Below, one piece after another: positions 36,349 to 44,617 of a stretch of DNA of 47,138 nucleotides. The first letter of the stretch is position 1, and every line of letters starts with the position of its first letter. The DNA comes from JBBCJT01 sp037190665 (lineage in GTDB: Bacteria > Pseudomonadota > Alphaproteobacteria > Acetobacterales > Acetobacteraceae), in assembly GCA_037190665.1 (NCBI GenBank), contig JBBCJT010000063.1:1-47138 (forward strand). The letters run 5' to 3'. The translations under genes were made by a program, and so were the position numbers. Under the pieces are notes generated by a model that saw nothing but the letters and a program-made list of their open reading frames with translations, ran no database searches and was not told the DNA's origin.

Positions 36349-37548
36349 TCAGGACGTCGTCGCGATCTGCGCCAGCCGCGCGCGCAGGCTGGCCTCGTCA
36401 GCCGTATAGCCGCCCTCGCGCCATTCCTGCCGCAACTGCCGCAGCACCCGGCCTACCCCCGGCCCGGCTGGCACGCCCAGGGCAACGACGTCCCGGCCTT
36501 CGAGCGGGAAGACCGGCACCGGCATGGCGCCGATCCGGTCCCGCAATGCGCCCCAGCCCGGCGAGGGCGCATCTGCTTCGGCGAGATGCGTGGCGGCGAC
36601 CACGTCCGCCGCGTGGCATTCCGAGGCGTGCAGCGCGTGGCGGATGTCGCGGTCGGTGGCGTCGGGCGCGAGCCGCAGCGCGGGGTCGCGCAGCCGCTCC
36701 AGCCGCGCGGCCTCCGCGCCGGACAGGCGCAGCCGTTCGGCGAGCGCCGCCACCTCCACCCCGTCCGCCAGCAGGGCGGCGAAGCGCAGCAACGGGTCGG
36801 CCGGCGCGCCCGCCGCCACCAGCCGGATGAGCCGTGCCGCGTCCGCCCCTTCCGGCAGGATCGCCGCCAGCGCCCCGGTCTCTGCCATCAATGCCACCGA
36901 CCCGGATCGATCGGGCGCGGCGAGGATGCGCTTGATCTCGCTCCAGACCCGCTCGGCCGACAGGATGGCGAGGCCGGGGATGCCGGCGCGGATTGCCGCC
37001 ACCGCCTCGGCATCCGGCGCCCCGCGCCCGTAGCGCGACCAGAAGCGGAAGAAGCGCAGGATGCGCAGGTAGTCCTCGGCGATGCGGGTGGCGGCGTCGC
37101 CGACGAAGCGCACCCGCCCGGCAGCGAGGTCCGCCTGCCCGCCGAACGGATCGTGGATCGCCCCGTCCCGGTCCATCGACATGGCGTTGATGGTGAAATC
37201 GCGCCGTGCGGCGTCCTCCCGCCAGTCCCCGGTGAAGACCACGGTGGCGCGGCGGCCGTCCGTGGTCACGTCCCGCCGCAAGGTCGTGACCTCGAACCCG
37301 CGCCCGTGGCTGACCGCGGTGACGGTGCCGTGATCCAGCCCCGTGGGCACGGCCTTCAGCCCGGCGCGGCGCAGTGCCGTGGTCACCTGCTCCGGCGGCA
37401 TCGGGGTCGCGAGGTCGATGTCGGCGACCGGCCTGCCCGCCAGCGCGTCCCGCACCGCGCCCCCGACGATGCGGGCGCCGGGCAGCGCGTCCAGCACGGC
37501 GGTCAGGGCGGGGTCGTCGAGGAAGGGGGGGCGCGGCATCGGCGCCAC
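36349..37548 (-). CDS. cca: CCA tRNA nucleotidyltransferase / poly(A) polymerase family
   Basis: A 399-residue class II nucleotidyltransferase. The head domain shows IVGGAVRDALAG (about residue 27-38), the metal-binding DIDLAT (about 43-48), RRDFTINAMSMD (about 113-124) and the DPFGGQADL and EDYLRILRFFRFWSRYG motifs. These enzymes add or repair the 3' CCA of tRNA; the C-terminal half lacks an HD hydrolase domain. The start is uncertain: GTG at 37548 or ATG at 37539. Confidence 0.88.
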   Translation of the reverse strand: MAPMPRPPFLDDPALTAVLDALPGARIVGGAVRDALAGRPVADIDLATPMPPEQVTTALRRAGLKAVPTGLDHGTVTAVSHGRGFEVTTLRRDVTTDGRRATVVFTGDWREDAARRDFTINAMSMDRDGAIHDPFGGQADLAAGRVRFVGDAATRIAEDYLRILRFFRFWSRYGRGAPDAEAVAAIRAGIPGLAILSAERVWSEIKRILAAPDRSGSVALMAETGALAAILPEGADAARLIRLVAAGAPADPLLRFAALLADGVEVAALAERLRLSGAEAARLERLRDPALRLAPDATDRDIRHALHASECHAADVVAATHLAEADAPSPGWGALRDRIGAMPVPVFPLEGRDVVALGVPAGPGVGRVLRQLRQEWREGGYTADEASLRARLAQIATTS

Positions 37549-37641
37549 ACTGGCAAGACGCAGCCCTGCCCGGAAGCCGGCGGGGCTTTACCGCGGCGCC
37601 CGCCCGCCCCAAGTGGCGTTCACGCAACAGGGAGCACGCGC

Positions 37642-37890
37642 ATGCAGTTCGACGCCGAAAGCGACGCGCCGCAGGATCTGAGCCATGCCGGCGCGATCGT
37701 CGACAAGGCGATCGAATACATGCTGGGCCAGGACATCGCCCCGCTGTCGGCAGCCTCCGCCCTGCTGGGCGGCGCGCTGGGCCTGCTCGCGCGCACCATG
37801 TCGGACGAGGCGATCTGCCAGGTGCTCACCAACGCCCTGAACAGCGTGAAGCAGGGCGAATTGCGGCAGATGACCGGCCCCGACGCTTGA
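37642..37890 (+). CDS. Small hypothetical protein
   Basis: An 82-residue acidic, helical protein: MQFDAESDAPQDLSHAGAIV then helices (SAASALLGGALGLLARTM, EAICQVLTNALNSVKQGEL). GGGAG lies 8 bases before the ATG, which supports translation. No family recognised; it is soluble in appearance. A hairpin follows 11 bp after the stop. Confidence 0.6.
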   Translation: MQFDAESDAPQDLSHAGAIVDKAIEYMLGQDIAPLSAASALLGGALGLLARTMSDEAICQVLTNALNSVKQGELRQMTGPDA

Positions 37891-37900
37891 ATAAACGCGG

Positions 37901-37922
37901 CCCCTGAAGTAGCTTTCAGGGG
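37901..37922 (+). terminator. Hairpin after the small hypothetical gene
   Basis: 8-bp perfect stem CCCCTGAA / TTCAGGGG with a 6-base loop, 10 bp after the stop. There is no T-run. The 3' arm contains AGGGG, the only ribosome-binding-like site for the small frame at 37925, so it could instead hide that site. Confidence 0.5.
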
Positions 37923-37924
37923 TC

Positions 37925-38017
37925 ATGATGTTGCGCCCCAAGTATTTCGAGCGCGCTGTGATCGGATGGCACGACAATCCGTGCCTGCTGACGCGGGAGA
38001 TGTCTGCCCTGCGGTAG
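37925..38017 (+). CDS. Possible leader peptide upstream of mdtJI
   Basis: A 30-codon frame (two adjacent ATGs at 37925 and 37928, beginning MMLRPKYFERAVIGW and ending REMSALR). The composition looks protein-like rather than random, and its stop lies in a hairpin that precedes a T-run. A leader-peptide role is inferred; it could also be chance. Too short for certainty. Confidence 0.3.
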   Translation: MMLRPKYFERAVIGWHDNPCLLTREMSALR

Positions 38018-38034
38018 CGGGGCGGGCCGTTTTT
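38006..38034 (+). terminator. Terminator-like hairpin in the mdtJI leader
   Basis: GCCCTGC (38006-38012) pairs with GCGGGGC (38017-38023, one G-U pair), followed 6 bases later by five T residues. It lies 80 bp before mdtJ and may attenuate transcription of the transporter pair. A further hairpin, GCGCACC-TCGT-GGTGCGC, sits at 38035-38052. Confidence 0.35.
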
Positions 38035-38113
38035 GCGCACCTCGTGGTGCGCGTGATTTCCGTTCCGTGACAGTTTTCTTGCAGGGGCGCCCCCGCGCCC
38101 CGGGAGTCCTTTC

Positions 38114-38467
38114 GTGTTTCGCCCCAACTGGCACTGGCTGGCGCTGGCCGGTGCCGTCGCCATCGAGGTGGTCGCCACCACCGCGATGAAGCACGCCGCG
38201 CTGTCGGGCGCGGTGCTGATCCATGCGCTCACCTTCGGCGGCATCGCCGCGTCCTACCTGCTGCTCGGCCTCGCCGTGCAGGGCATCCCTCTCGCGCTCG
38301 CTTATGCGGTGTGGGAGGCGGTCGGGCTTGTGCTGGTCGCCGCCGCGGGCGTGGTGCTGTTCGGCGAGCATCTTTCGCCCGCTCGGCTCGCCTGCTTCGC
38401 CGGCGTGCTGGCCGGTGCGCTGCTGCTGGAACGGGGCATGCACGCCCCGGCGGAGGCGGCGCGATGA
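38114..38467 (+). CDS. mdtJ: SMR family transporter subunit MdtJ
   Basis: A 117-residue four-helix small multidrug resistance protein in the inner membrane. Helix 1 (LALAGAVAIEVVATTAMKHAA) carries the essential Glu18, equivalent to Glu14 of EmrE. The GTG start has GGGAG 8 bases upstream. It overlaps the next SMR gene by 4 bases, in the order J then I seen for the E. coli spermidine exporter MdtJI, with which both sequences agree best. Pairs of this kind act as obligate heterodimers, possibly for spermidine, guanidinium-like or quaternary ammonium compounds. Confidence 0.82.
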   Translation: MFRPNWHWLALAGAVAIEVVATTAMKHAALSGAVLIHALTFGGIAASYLLLGLAVQGIPLALAYAVWEAVGLVLVAAAGVVLFGEHLSPARLACFAGVLAGALLLERGMHAPAEAAR

Positions 38468-38787
38468 CCGATGCAACGCCGCTGCTGTGGCTGCTGCTCG
38501 CCTGCGCGCTGGATGTCGCCTCCAACGGGCTGCTCAAGGCGTCGGACGGGCTCCGCCGCCGCCTGCACGGGGCGGGGGCGATGGCGCTGGTGCTCGGCGC
38601 CTTCCTCTGCCTCGCGCAGGCGGTGCGGGGGATGGACCTCGCGGTCGCCTACGCGGCCTGGGGCGGGCTCGGCATCGTGGCGACCGCGCTGGTCGGCCGG
38701 CTCGTCTTCCGCCAGCGGATCGATGCGCGGGGCGTGGCCGGGATCGGGCTGATCCTCGTTTCCGTGGTGGCGCTCAAGCTCGTTTGA
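38464..38787 (+). CDS. mdtI: SMR family transporter subunit MdtI
   Basis: A 107-residue four-helix SMR protein. Its start LLLACALDVASNGLLKASDG matches MdtI (LEIVANVFLKFSDG in E. coli), but the conserved Glu of helix 1 is replaced by Asp17. Asp keeps the acidic charge, and the partner MdtJ keeps Glu. The ATG overlaps the mdtJ stop (ATGA), so the two are translationally coupled. Confidence 0.82.
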   Translation: MTDATPLLWLLLACALDVASNGLLKASDGLRRRLHGAGAMALVLGAFLCLAQAVRGMDLAVAYAAWGGLGIVATALVGRLVFRQRIDARGVAGIGLILVSVVALKLV

Positions 38788-38885
38788 TCTCGTTCTGCAA
38801 CGGATTGTCGGCAGATCGTTTCGGTCGCAGCATTCCGCGTCATCCGCCGCGCGATCCTGCCGGGCATGACGAGGAAGAACGAGCC

Positions 38886-39320
38886 ATGAGTTGGGCTGCA
38901 CTCGCGAACAAGCCGAAGCCGGTCGAGACACCGGAGCAGCAGACCGCGCGTCTGCAGCAGGAGGCGCAGAAGCGCGCCGCCGAGGCGGCGAAGGCGCTCA
39001 ACGACCGGGCGGAGAAGCTCTGCGCGGCGGTGGAGGAGGCGATCAAGGGCGCGAGCGGGGGTGGCGTGTCCGGCAACTACAGCGCCTACCAGCTCGCGGT
39101 GAAGGATGAGTGGACGACCGACGAGATCATGCTCGCCTACGACAAGTGGAAGGCGATCTATCAGAAGGCGGGTACGCTCAAGTCGCTGAACGTCCACATG
39201 ATGGGCCCGTCGCAGAAATGGACGGGCGACCGCAACGGCCGCTGGCAGGCGAACTTCATCCGCAAGCTGCAGACCGGCAAGGACTGGACGGTGAACACCC
39301 ACATCAACAACAAGAGGTAG
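38886..39320 (+). CDS. Hypothetical protein
   Basis: A 144-residue protein with an N-terminal polar segment and a charged helix (ETPEQQTARLQQEAQKRAAE) followed by a globular region with many Lys, Trp and Asn residues (VKDEWTTDEIMLAYDKWKAI, QKWTGDRNGRWQANFIRKL). It looks soluble. The ATG at 38886 follows GAGGAA. I do not recognise its family. Copy 4 of the repeat follows. Confidence 0.6.
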   Translation: MSWAALANKPKPVETPEQQTARLQQEAQKRAAEAAKALNDRAEKLCAAVEEAIKGASGGGVSGNYSAYQLAVKDEWTTDEIMLAYDKWKAIYQKAGTLKSLNVHMMGPSQKWTGDRNGRWQANFIRKLQTGKDWTVNTHINNKR

Positions 39321-39370
39321 GGACGGGCGGACATTCGCCTTGACCCGGTTATGTCCCGCAACCGGCAACG

Positions 39371-39535
39371 ACCCTCACCCCGGCCCTCTCCCGCACGCGG
39401 GAGAGGGAGATGACCCCGTTTGCATGGGCTTTGCGAGAGGGCTGAGGCAAGACGCATCGCGCAACGTCCCCTCTCCCGCGCGGCGGGGGAGGGACAGGGT
39501 GAGGGGCTTTGCGTAGAGGCGAGACGTCGCCGGGG
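39371..39535. repeat. BIME-like palindromic repeat, copy 4 (rearranged order)
   Basis: The reverse unit comes first here (ACCCTCACCCCGGCCCTCTC with hairpin GCACGC loop, 39371-39407), then after ~55 bp the forward unit (GCAACGTCCCCTCTCCCG at 39461, with GGGACAGGGTGAGGGG). The spacer partly matches the flank of copy 1 (GAGGCAAGACGCATCGCGCA). It lies between the convergent genes at 38886 and 39594. Confidence 0.8.
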
Positions 39536-39593
39536 GTGAGGGACGCGGGTCTCTGTTTCGCGCGCACCCGTCACACCAACACGGCACGCGCCA

Positions 39594-40589
39594 TCACGCC
39601 TCCAGCGCGAGCACCGCGAAGCTCGCAAGCCAGTGCTCGCCCATGTAATCGCCGGCGACATGCGGCAGTGAGGCCGCCAGATGCGCCTCCGCCGCGCGCA
39701 GCATCGGCGCGCGGCGCGAATCGCCCTCCGGCAGCGCGCCGGCAAGGCGGCGAAAGCACCACGCGCGGCTGAGGTTCAGCCCGTCCAGATGCGCGATCTT
39801 CCCGTCGCTGCGATCCGATACCGTCGCCGGCGTGAACAGCGTTGTCGGCTGACCATCTGCAAGCCGCGGCAGGAAGCGGCCGAACCAAGGCGCGAACTGC
39901 GCCGGCGGCACTAGCCGGCGCATGCACTCGGCCTCCATCAGCGCGGGCGACAGGAAATCGTCCGCCCCCGGTTCCCACGCCTGGCAGTCCTCATCCGCCG
40001 CGTACCAGCGCGAAGCGGCATCGCGCAGCAGCACGGACAGCGCCGCATCGCCCGCCGTCGCCGCGTAGTCCTCCGCCAGCGCCAGGGCGAAGGCGGTGTT
40101 GAAATGCGTGCCGACGCGGATCGGGTAGGTCGCCTTCGGCAGATAGTCGCGGAACCGCTCCACGATCACGCGCGTGAGTGGCGCGAGCGCATCCGCCCAG
40201 CGCGGCCGGTCGGCGAGTTCGGCGGCAAGCTTCAGCAGCCACGCCCAGCCATAGGGCCGCTCGAACCCGCGCGCGGTCGGACGGGCGAAGTAAGCGCATT
40301 CGCCCGCGATCTTCTCCGGCGTGAAGTTGGCGTCGAACAGCGCCTCGATCTCCGCCGCCGGCGCCATCCGCGGGTAGAGCCGCAGCAGCCGCGCCAGCAT
40401 CCAGTGCGCATGCACGCAGGAATGCCAGTCGAGGCTGCCGTAGAACACCGGATGCAGCGCCCGCGGCGTGCCGGTATCCTCGGGCCCGGCCAGCACGTGC
40501 AGCAGCGCGTTGGGATATTCGCGGCCGACATGGCCGAGCGCGATGCGCGCGAGGCGGGCAGCCGTTTCGGCTGTCAGGACATCAGTCAT
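39594..40589 (-). CDS. DUF2891 family protein
   Basis: A 331-residue soluble protein matching the DUF2891 family, whose function is unknown. Conserved blocks include HPVFYGSLDWHSCVHAHWML (residues 46-65), GFERPYGWAWLLKLAAEL, and the C-terminal HVAGDYMGEHWLASFAVLAL. The family probably has an alpha/alpha toroid-type fold (as in glycoside-processing enzymes), which is inference. It lies 43 bp downstream of the AroKB stop, in the same direction. Confidence 0.85.
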   Translation of the reverse strand: MTDVLTAETAARLARIALGHVGREYPNALLHVLAGPEDTGTPRALHPVFYGSLDWHSCVHAHWMLARLLRLYPRMAPAAEIEALFDANFTPEKIAGECAYFARPTARGFERPYGWAWLLKLAAELADRPRWADALAPLTRVIVERFRDYLPKATYPIRVGTHFNTAFALALAEDYAATAGDAALSVLLRDAASRWYAADEDCQAWEPGADDFLSPALMEAECMRRLVPPAQFAPWFGRFLPRLADGQPTTLFTPATVSDRSDGKIAHLDGLNLSRAWCFRRLAGALPEGDSRRAPMLRAAEAHLAASLPHVAGDYMGEHWLASFAVLALEA

Positions 40590-40632
40590 GATGGACGAGA
40601 ACCTGCATCAGATGTGCCGCAAGCTGTCGCGA

Positions 40633-42312
40633 CTACGGATCGCACCCTTCCTCGCGGAGCAGATCCGTCACGATCTCCGGCGCGACGCCACCTTCGGTGA
40701 AGGCCGCGCCGATGCCGCGCGCCAGCACGAAGGTCAGCTTGCCGTCGCGGACCTTCTTGTCGCGCCCCATGTGCCCGACCAGCCGCGCCGCCGAGAAGCG
40801 GCGGTTGGTTTCCGCCAGCGTCGCCGGCAGGCCGACGGTGGCGAAATGCGCGCGCACCTGGCCGGTCGCGGCCGGATCGCAGTGGCCGAGCTTCGCGGAC
40901 AGGGCGAAGGCGAGGCCGGTGCCGATCGCCACCGCTTCCCCGTGCAGCAGCGTGGAGCCGTAACCGGTCTCCGCCTCCAGCGCGTGGCCGAAGGTGTGGC
41001 CGAGATTGAGCAGCGCGCGGCCGCCATCGGTGCGCTCCTCGCGCTCGTCATCGCCGACCACGGCGGCTTTGAAGGCGCAGGCGCGCGCGATGGCCTCGGC
41101 CAGCACGTCGGGGTCGCCTGCCATCGCGGCCGCCCCGTTCGCCTCGCACCAGGCGAAGAAGCTGGCATCGCCGATCAGCCCGGCCTTGGCGATCTCTGCC
41201 CAGCCGGCGGCGAGTTCGCGCTTCGGCAGGGTGGCGAGCGCGCCGGTATCCGCCAGCACCAGAAGCGGCTGATGGAAGGCGCCGACGAGGTTCTTGCCGC
41301 GCGGCGTGTTGATGCCGGTCTTGCCGCCGACCGAGCTGTCCACCTGCGACAGCAGCGTGGTCGGCACCTGCACGAAGGGCAGGCCGCGCAGCGCGACCGC
41401 AGCGGCGAAGCCGGCAAGGTCGCCCACCACGCCGCCGCCGAGCGCGATCACCGCCGTGCGTCGCTCGATCCCGCCTTCCAGCATCCGGTCGAGCACGTCT
41501 TCCAGCACGGCGAAGGATTTCGCGCCCTCGCCGGCGGGCACCACGATCTCGCGTGCTGTGATGCCGGTCTGTTCCAGCGCATCCATCAGCGGCTTCAGGT
41601 GCAGCGGCGCGACATTCGCGTCCGTGATCACCACCGCGCGCTTCTGCGGGATCGCCGGGGCGATGTGCGCGCCGGCGCGGGCGATCAGCCCGTCGCCGAT
41701 CAGGATGTCGTAGCCGCGCGCACCCAGCGGCACGTGCAGCCGGCGCGGCGGCGCATGCGCGGCGATGGCCTGCGCCACCCGCGTCGTCGTGTGCTCAGGG
41801 CTTTCGTCGCCGCACTCCACGATCACCTCCGCCTCCGCGTAGACGGGATGGCGCACCGCCATCAGCCGTCCGAGCACTTCTGCCGGATCGGCATCGTTGA
41901 GCAAGGGGCGGTCGCGGCGGCCCGACACGCGGCGCAGCAGCGTCGGCAGCCGGCAGCGCAGCCAGACCGACAGCGCACCGCCCGCGCGGACGGCTTCGCG
42001 CGTGCGGTCATCCATCCACGCCCCGCCGCCGGTGGCGAGCACGATGGGCGGGCCGGCGAGCAGCCGCGCGATCACCCGGCGCTCGCCGTCACGGAAGGCC
42101 GATTCCCCGTAACGGGCGAAGATCTCGGCGACCGTGCACCCGGCCGCGGCCTCGATCTCCGTGTCCGCGTCGTGGAAGGGCATGCCGTAGCGGGCGGCGA
42201 GGCGGCGGCCGATGCTGGTCTTGCCGGCACCCATCAATCCGACGAGGACAATGCTGCGCCCCGGATGGGGCGGCGGGACCGGAGCCGGCTCCATCGCGGT
42301 GTTGCGTGTCAT
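40633..42312 (-). CDS. aroKB: Bifunctional shikimate kinase / 3-dehydroquinate synthase
   Basis: A 559-residue fusion of two shikimate pathway enzymes. Residues ~20-190 are shikimate kinase (Walker A GLMGAGKTS with Lys31, GGGAW, RDRPLL); residues ~195-555 are 3-dehydroquinate synthase (NAD motif LGGGVVGDLAGFAAAV, QVPTTLLSQVDSSVGGKTG, the metal His in LLNLGHTFGHALE and LLHGEAVAIG). The two are separate genes (aroK, aroB) in most alphaproteobacteria and a fusion here, known in some Acetobacteraceae. It is divergent from the small gene at 42376. Confidence 0.93.
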   Translation of the reverse strand: MTRNTAMEPAPVPPPHPGRSIVLVGLMGAGKTSIGRRLAARYGMPFHDADTEIEAAAGCTVAEIFARYGESAFRDGERRVIARLLAGPPIVLATGGGAWMDDRTREAVRAGGALSVWLRCRLPTLLRRVSGRRDRPLLNDADPAEVLGRLMAVRHPVYAEAEVIVECGDESPEHTTTRVAQAIAAHAPPRRLHVPLGARGYDILIGDGLIARAGAHIAPAIPQKRAVVITDANVAPLHLKPLMDALEQTGITAREIVVPAGEGAKSFAVLEDVLDRMLEGGIERRTAVIALGGGVVGDLAGFAAAVALRGLPFVQVPTTLLSQVDSSVGGKTGINTPRGKNLVGAFHQPLLVLADTGALATLPKRELAAGWAEIAKAGLIGDASFFAWCEANGAAAMAGDPDVLAEAIARACAFKAAVVGDDEREERTDGGRALLNLGHTFGHALEAETGYGSTLLHGEAVAIGTGLAFALSAKLGHCDPAATGQVRAHFATVGLPATLAETNRRFSAARLVGHMGRDKKVRDGKLTFVLARGIGAAFTEGGVAPEIVTDLLREEGCDP

Positions 42313-42375
42313 GACTTACGAGGCTAGCACGCTGGTCTCAGGAGCCGCCAAGGCTGGAAGGATTCGCGGCACCCC

Positions 42376-42519
42376 ATGCGCCGATTTCTCCTGTTCCTCA
42401 TCCTCGTCTTGATCGTGCTGGCGGCCGCCGGTTTCGTGTTCCTGGGCGCCTTCCCGCCCGAGCCCTCGCCGCGTTCGGTCGAGCGCGTGCTGCCGAACGA
42501 GCAGTTCCAGACCCGCTAG
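42376..42519 (+). CDS. Small single-pass membrane protein upstream of xerD
   Basis: A 47-residue frame: a short basic N-terminus (MRRFLLFLI), one hydrophobic helix (to about residue 24) and a polar tail (FPPEPSPRSVERVLPNEQF). The stop is 15 bp before xerD, and the short frame sits between aroKB and xerD. It has a positive-inside single-span profile. Small proteins of this design are often found at this site in alphaproteobacteria; function unknown. No strong ribosome binding site. Confidence 0.5.
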   Translation: MRRFLLFLILVLIVLAAAGFVFLGAFPPEPSPRSVERVLPNEQFQTR

Positions 42520-42534
42520 GCCGAGCGCCCCGCG

Positions 42535-43407
42535 ATGGACCGGCATGTCGAGGCGTTCCTGGAGATGCTGGCCGCCGAGCGAGGCGCCGCACGCAACACG
42601 CTGCTCGCCTACCGCGCCGATCTGGAGCATTTCGCCGCCGATGCCGGCCCGCCGGCCAAGGCCGATGCCGCGCAGGTGGCGCGCTGGGTCGGCCGGCAGG
42701 GGGATGCGGCGCCGCGCACGCTGGCCCGGCGGCTGTCGGCGGTGCGGCAGTTCTTCCGCTTCCTGGTGCGCGAGGGCATCCGCGCCGACGACCCGACCGA
42801 GCTGATCGATTCGCCGAAGCTGCCGCGTGCGCTGCCGAAGTATCTGTCGGAGGCGGAAGTGGACTCGCTGCTGGCCGCCGCCCGGGCGCGAACCGACCTG
42901 CCGGGGCTCGCCGCCACCGCCGCGCTCGAGATCCTGTACGCCTCCGGATTGCGGGTGAGCGAGACGATCGGCCTGCGCCGCACCGCCATCGCGGGTGGCG
43001 CGCCGCTGATCGTGATCCGCGGCAAGGGCGGCAAGGAGCGGCTGGTGCCGATCTCGCGCACGGCGCGGGATGCGGCGGCCGCGCTGATCGCCGCCTCCGC
43101 CGACGGACCGTTCCTGTTTCCCGGCCGCGACGCGCGGCGGCCGATGACGCGGCAGGGCTTCGCGCTGCTGCTCAAGCGCACCGCGCTGGATGCCGGGATC
43201 GATCCGGCCCGGGTGTCGCCGCACGTGCTGCGCCATGCCTTCGCCTCGCACATGCTGGCGCGGGGCGCGGACCTGCGCAGCCTGCAGACCCTGCTCGGCC
43301 ACGCCGATATCGCGACCACCGAGAACTACACGCACGTGCTCTCCGAACGGCTCCGCGAGCTGGTGCAGGCGCACCATCCGCTGGCCGGACCCGGCCCCGC
43401 GTGCTAG
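42535..43407 (+). CDS. xerD: Site-specific tyrosine recombinase XerD
   Basis: A 290-residue tyrosine recombinase that with XerC resolves chromosome dimers at dif. The catalytic residues are seen as Arg (YASGLRVSE), Lys (GKGGKER), HxxR (HVLRHAFASHM), His (LGHADIATT) and Tyr (TENYTHV). The length and the XerD-like N-terminal domain are standard. It starts 15 bp after a small membrane gene and ends 11 bp before accA, so the three form an operon. Confidence 0.9.
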   Translation: MDRHVEAFLEMLAAERGAARNTLLAYRADLEHFAADAGPPAKADAAQVARWVGRQGDAAPRTLARRLSAVRQFFRFLVREGIRADDPTELIDSPKLPRALPKYLSEAEVDSLLAAARARTDLPGLAATAALEILYASGLRVSETIGLRRTAIAGGAPLIVIRGKGGKERLVPISRTARDAAAALIAASADGPFLFPGRDARRPMTRQGFALLLKRTALDAGIDPARVSPHVLRHAFASHMLARGADLRSLQTLLGHADIATTENYTHVLSERLRELVQAHHPLAGPGPAC

Positions 43408-43418
43408 CGGGCGCGCCG

Positions 43419-44375
43419 ATGCGTCATTTTCTTGAATTCGAGAAACCGATCGCCGAGCTGGAAGGCAAGATCGAGGAACTGCGGCGAATGTCCGATCCCG
43501 AGGGGATCAACATCGCCGAGGAAGTCGCGCGCCTGACCGAGAAGGCGGACCGCCAGCTCCGCGCGACCTATGCCAAGCTCACGCCATGGCAGAAGACGCA
43601 GGTGGCCCGGCATCCGAACCGGCCCAAGGCGCTCGCCTATGTCGAGGCGCTGATCACCGAGTTCACACCGCTCGCCGGGGACCGTGCCTTCGCCGACGAT
43701 GCCGCGCTGGTCGCGGGCCTCGGCCGCTTCCATGGCCGCGCGGTGGCCGTGCTCGGCACCGAGAAGGGCACCGATACCGAAAGCCGGGTGAAGCACAATT
43801 TCGGCATGGCCCGGCCGGAGGGGTACCGGAAGGCGCGGCGTGTGGTGGAGCTGGCAAGCCGCTTCGGGCTGCCGATCCTGAGCTTCGTGGACACCTCCGG
43901 CGCATTCCCCGGCATCGACGCGGAAGCGCGCGGCCAGGCGGAGGCGATCGCGCGGTCGATCGAGGCGTGCCTGGACGCGCCGGTGCCGCTGGTCGCGACC
44001 GTGATCGGGGAGGGCGGATCGGGCGGGGCCATCGCGCTCGCCGCCGCGGATCGGGTGCTGATGCTGGAGCACGCGGTCTATTCCGTGATCTCCCCCGAAG
44101 GCTGCGCCTCCATCCTGTGGCGCGACGCCGCGCAGGCGGAGACGGCGGCGGACGCGATGAAGATGACGGCCGAGGACCTGAAGCGGCTGGAACTGATCGA
44201 CCGCGTGGTCCCTGAACCGCTGGGCGGCGCGCACCGTGCACCGGAGGTCGCGGTCGGCGCGGTGGGGGAGGCGCTGTGGCAGGAGCTTCTGCCGCTGCTG
44301 CCGCTTGACGGCGCGACGCTGCGGGCGCGGCGGCGCGACAAGTTCCTCGAAATGGGGCGGCACGGGCTGGCCTGA
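43419..44375 (+). CDS. accA: Acetyl-CoA carboxylase carboxyltransferase subunit alpha
   Basis: A 318-residue cytoplasmic subunit that transfers the carboxyl group from biotin to acetyl-CoA, with AccD. It shows the N-terminal FLEFEKPIAELEGKIEELR, WQKTQVARHPNRPK, ALGRF-like AGLGRFHGRAVAVLG, the oxyanion-site GEGGSGGAIAL and YSVISPEGCASILW. ATG at 43419, 11 bp after xerD. Length is normal. Confidence 0.95.
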   Translation: MRHFLEFEKPIAELEGKIEELRRMSDPEGINIAEEVARLTEKADRQLRATYAKLTPWQKTQVARHPNRPKALAYVEALITEFTPLAGDRAFADDAALVAGLGRFHGRAVAVLGTEKGTDTESRVKHNFGMARPEGYRKARRVVELASRFGLPILSFVDTSGAFPGIDAEARGQAEAIARSIEACLDAPVPLVATVIGEGGSGGAIALAAADRVLMLEHAVYSVISPEGCASILWRDAAQAETAADAMKMTAEDLKRLELIDRVVPEPLGGAHRAPEVAVGAVGEALWQELLPLLPLDGATLRARRRDKFLEMGRHGLA

Positions 44376-44617
44376 AGGTGCCCGGCGGCGTCCGCTGTCA
44401 ACCTGAACCACGGCTACGCGACGGCACGGCCTGCAGGCGGGTTGGTGTCGGCGCGAGCGGCTGTCGCGTGCTGGCGGACGGTGGGTCGAGCCGCACGCCA
44501 GAGATGTCGATGCCATTTCCGAAAGTATTCCAAAGACATTGAAGAAGGCATAAACTTGGCAGTAATGTATATCGCCCGAAAGATGAAAGGTTGGCAAAAG
44601 ACATAGTGCCCGTAGGT

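Noticed and set aside
37891..38113. Guanidine riboswitch upstream of the SMR genes
   Set aside because: None of the core motifs of guanidine classes I, II or III could be found in the leader; the hairpins present do not carry ACGR loops.
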